The position numbers and the translations under genes were made by a program. Below the pieces are notes generated by a model, which saw nothing but the letters and a program-made list of their open reading frames with translations, was not told the DNA's origin and did no database searches. 5,426 nucleotides of DNA from Oscillospiraceae bacterium (GTDB lineage: Bacteria; Bacillota; Clostridia; UBA1381), in NCBI GenBank assembly GCA_015068545.1, contig SVKH01000102.1, positions 1-5,426 on the forward strand. The letters are read 5' to 3'. The number at the start of each line of letters is the position of its first letter. The first letter of the stretch is position 1. This document shows, in pieces, positions 4,632 through 5,426 of this stretch.

Positions 4632-5078
4632 CTAGTTTATGAGTATTTTAAAAAGCTCCGATATTGAAAAACACAATAAAATTACACCGAAAATAACTAC
4701 TATAACGCGTCTTGTTATGCCATCATACTTAAAATCCCATAATCTTCTTGTCGGGAGAATATACATTAATGTAAGAATAATATTATTTTTTACTATTCCG
4801 GCCCATACAAGAACAGCGCCTGCAATATGTCCTAATAACAAATACATAATGCGAGGAATATCAAGGAATATAAATCCAGGAATAGCAACGAATAACATAC
4901 CAATTATAGCGGTAAGGATTCGTGTTTCGCCATCGGTGAGAAATATTTCTTCTTTTTCGTGAATCCACAGTTGTATAGTAGTTACTGTTGCTTTAACATT
5001 AAATACACCTACAATGAATAGTGTAAGTCCAATCAAGGCAAACAGCGCAAATAAATTCAATTTAACAGTTTCGGACAT
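4632..5078 (-). CDS. Unidentified small membrane protein (four predicted helices) between queA and tgt
   Basis: The 148-residue product begins MSETVKLNLF. Hydrophobic stretches lie at about residues 8-26, 54-72, 77-96 and 125-145, with a short polar segment near 36-53 (HEKEEIFLTDGETR) and a basic loop near 110-124. I do not recognise the family, and no enzyme motif is visible. The ATG at 5078 was chosen because AGGTGA (5088-5083) precedes it; an in-frame ATG at 5096 would add six residues but has no ribosome binding site. Its stop overlaps the tgt ribosome binding site, and queA ends about 80 bases upstream, so it belongs to the queuosine operon by position. A role in uptake of a queuosine precursor is possible from context only; the known transporter families should be compared before naming it. 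Confidence 0.85.
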   Translation of the reverse strand: MSETVKLNLFALFALIGLTLFIVGVFNVKATVTTIQLWIHEKEEIFLTDGETRILTAIIGMLFVAIPGFIFLDIPRIMYLLLGHIAGAVLVWAGIVKNNIILTLMYILPTRRLWDFKYDGITRRVIVVIFGVILLCFSISELFKILIN

Positions 5079-5158
5079 TTTTTCACCTATAAACATCGCA
5101 TCATTAATGTTTACGTTTTATCAGTAGTTTTTCACATTTCCTTATTACTTTGATAAAA

Positions 5159-5426
5159 TCATTGAATGAACATTGCATCGCCAAAGCTGAAGAATCTGTA
5201 TTTTTCCTTTACAGCTTCTTCGTAAGCTGCTAGGACGTTTTCTCTGCCTGCAAGAGCACTAACTAGCATGATTAAAGTGGATTCCGGCAAATGGAAATTA
5301 GTAATCAGAGCATCTATCACATGGAATTCCTTACCTGGGTAGATAAATATGTCTGTCCAACCGGTTTCTTCTTTTAGTACAGGATTTTTGGCACCCACAG
5401 TTTCCAGTGTACGCGTGGCTGTTGTG
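5159..5426 (-). CDS. queA: QueA, S-adenosylmethionine:tRNA ribosyltransferase-isomerase, C-terminal part
   Basis: The last 88 residues of QueA are visible; the start lies beyond the right edge. The frame contains the family blocks TRTLET, GWTDIFIYPGKEF, DALITNFHLPESTLIMLVSA, LAGRENVLAAYEEAV and the ending KYRFFSFGDAMFIQ, which is characteristic of the family's C-terminus. QueA transfers and rearranges the ribose of S-adenosylmethionine onto preQ1 in tRNA to form epoxyqueuosine, the step directly after Tgt. It is first in the minus-strand order queA, membrane protein, tgt. A possible in-frame GTG at 5398 is internal and not a start. Confidence 0.96.
   Translation of the reverse strand, partial: TTATRTLETVGAKNPVLKEETGWTDIFIYPGKEFHVIDALITNFHLPESTLIMLVSALAGRENVLAAYEEAVKEKYRFFSFGDAMFIQ

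Noticed and set aside
5079..5096. Upstream ATG (5096) as start of the membrane protein
   Set aside because: No ribosome binding site precedes it, whereas AGGTGA sits directly before the ATG at 5078.

Overview
The window looks like chromosomal DNA from an anaerobic, spore-forming Clostridia-type Firmicute. The evidence is the low G+C content, strong AGGAGG-type ribosome binding sites, an alpha/beta-type small acid-soluble spore protein (SASP), the engulfment enzyme SpoIID, and a rubrerythrin typical of anaerobes. I cannot name a genus from the sequence alone.

Layout, left to right. On the plus strand, the C-terminal part of an Mrp/ApbC-type iron-sulfur carrier ATPase (1-351) runs 12 bp into a rubrerythrin gene (364-897). 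Next comes a 130-bp stretch that can form a long-range helix with two internal hairpins (about 904-1027), closed by a strong terminator hairpin (1028-1072). It is a candidate small structured RNA with a possible promoter of its own. All genes to the right are on the minus strand. The first to converge on that terminator is a SASP gene (1239-1430), followed by an unrecognised 50-codon reading frame (1087-1239) joined to it by a TAATG stop/start overlap.

Further right is a type II toxin-antitoxin pair: a Phd/YefM-type antitoxin (1994-2239) and a RelE/ParE-type toxin (1662-1994), with a good sigma-A-type promoter. The pair lies between two direct repeats of about 100 bp (1500-1602 and 2421-2522), whose last 42 bp are identical. 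The right copy contains the true 3' end of spoIID. The left copy carries a fossil of the last seven spoIID codons plus the stop. The pair therefore looks like an insertion at the end of spoIID.

spoIID (2497-3444) is followed on its right by a queuosine operon in the order queA (partial, 5159-5426), an unidentified four-helix membrane protein (4632-5078) and tgt (3491-4621). Tgt and QueA catalyse successive steps of queuosine synthesis. Between tgt and spoIID, one short segment (3445-3489) appears to do several jobs: the tgt terminator hairpin, a sigma-E-like promoter whose -10 lies in the hairpin loop, and the spoIID ribosome binding site in the hairpin arm. A read-through message would hide that ribosome binding site, whereas a message started at the sporulation promoter would not.

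The points most worth a second look are the terminator/promoter overlay before spoIID, the repeat-flanked toxin-antitoxin insertion, the structured intergenic RNA after rubrerythrin, and the small coupled reading frame after the SASP gene. No CRISPR array, tRNA, rRNA or transposase was seen.
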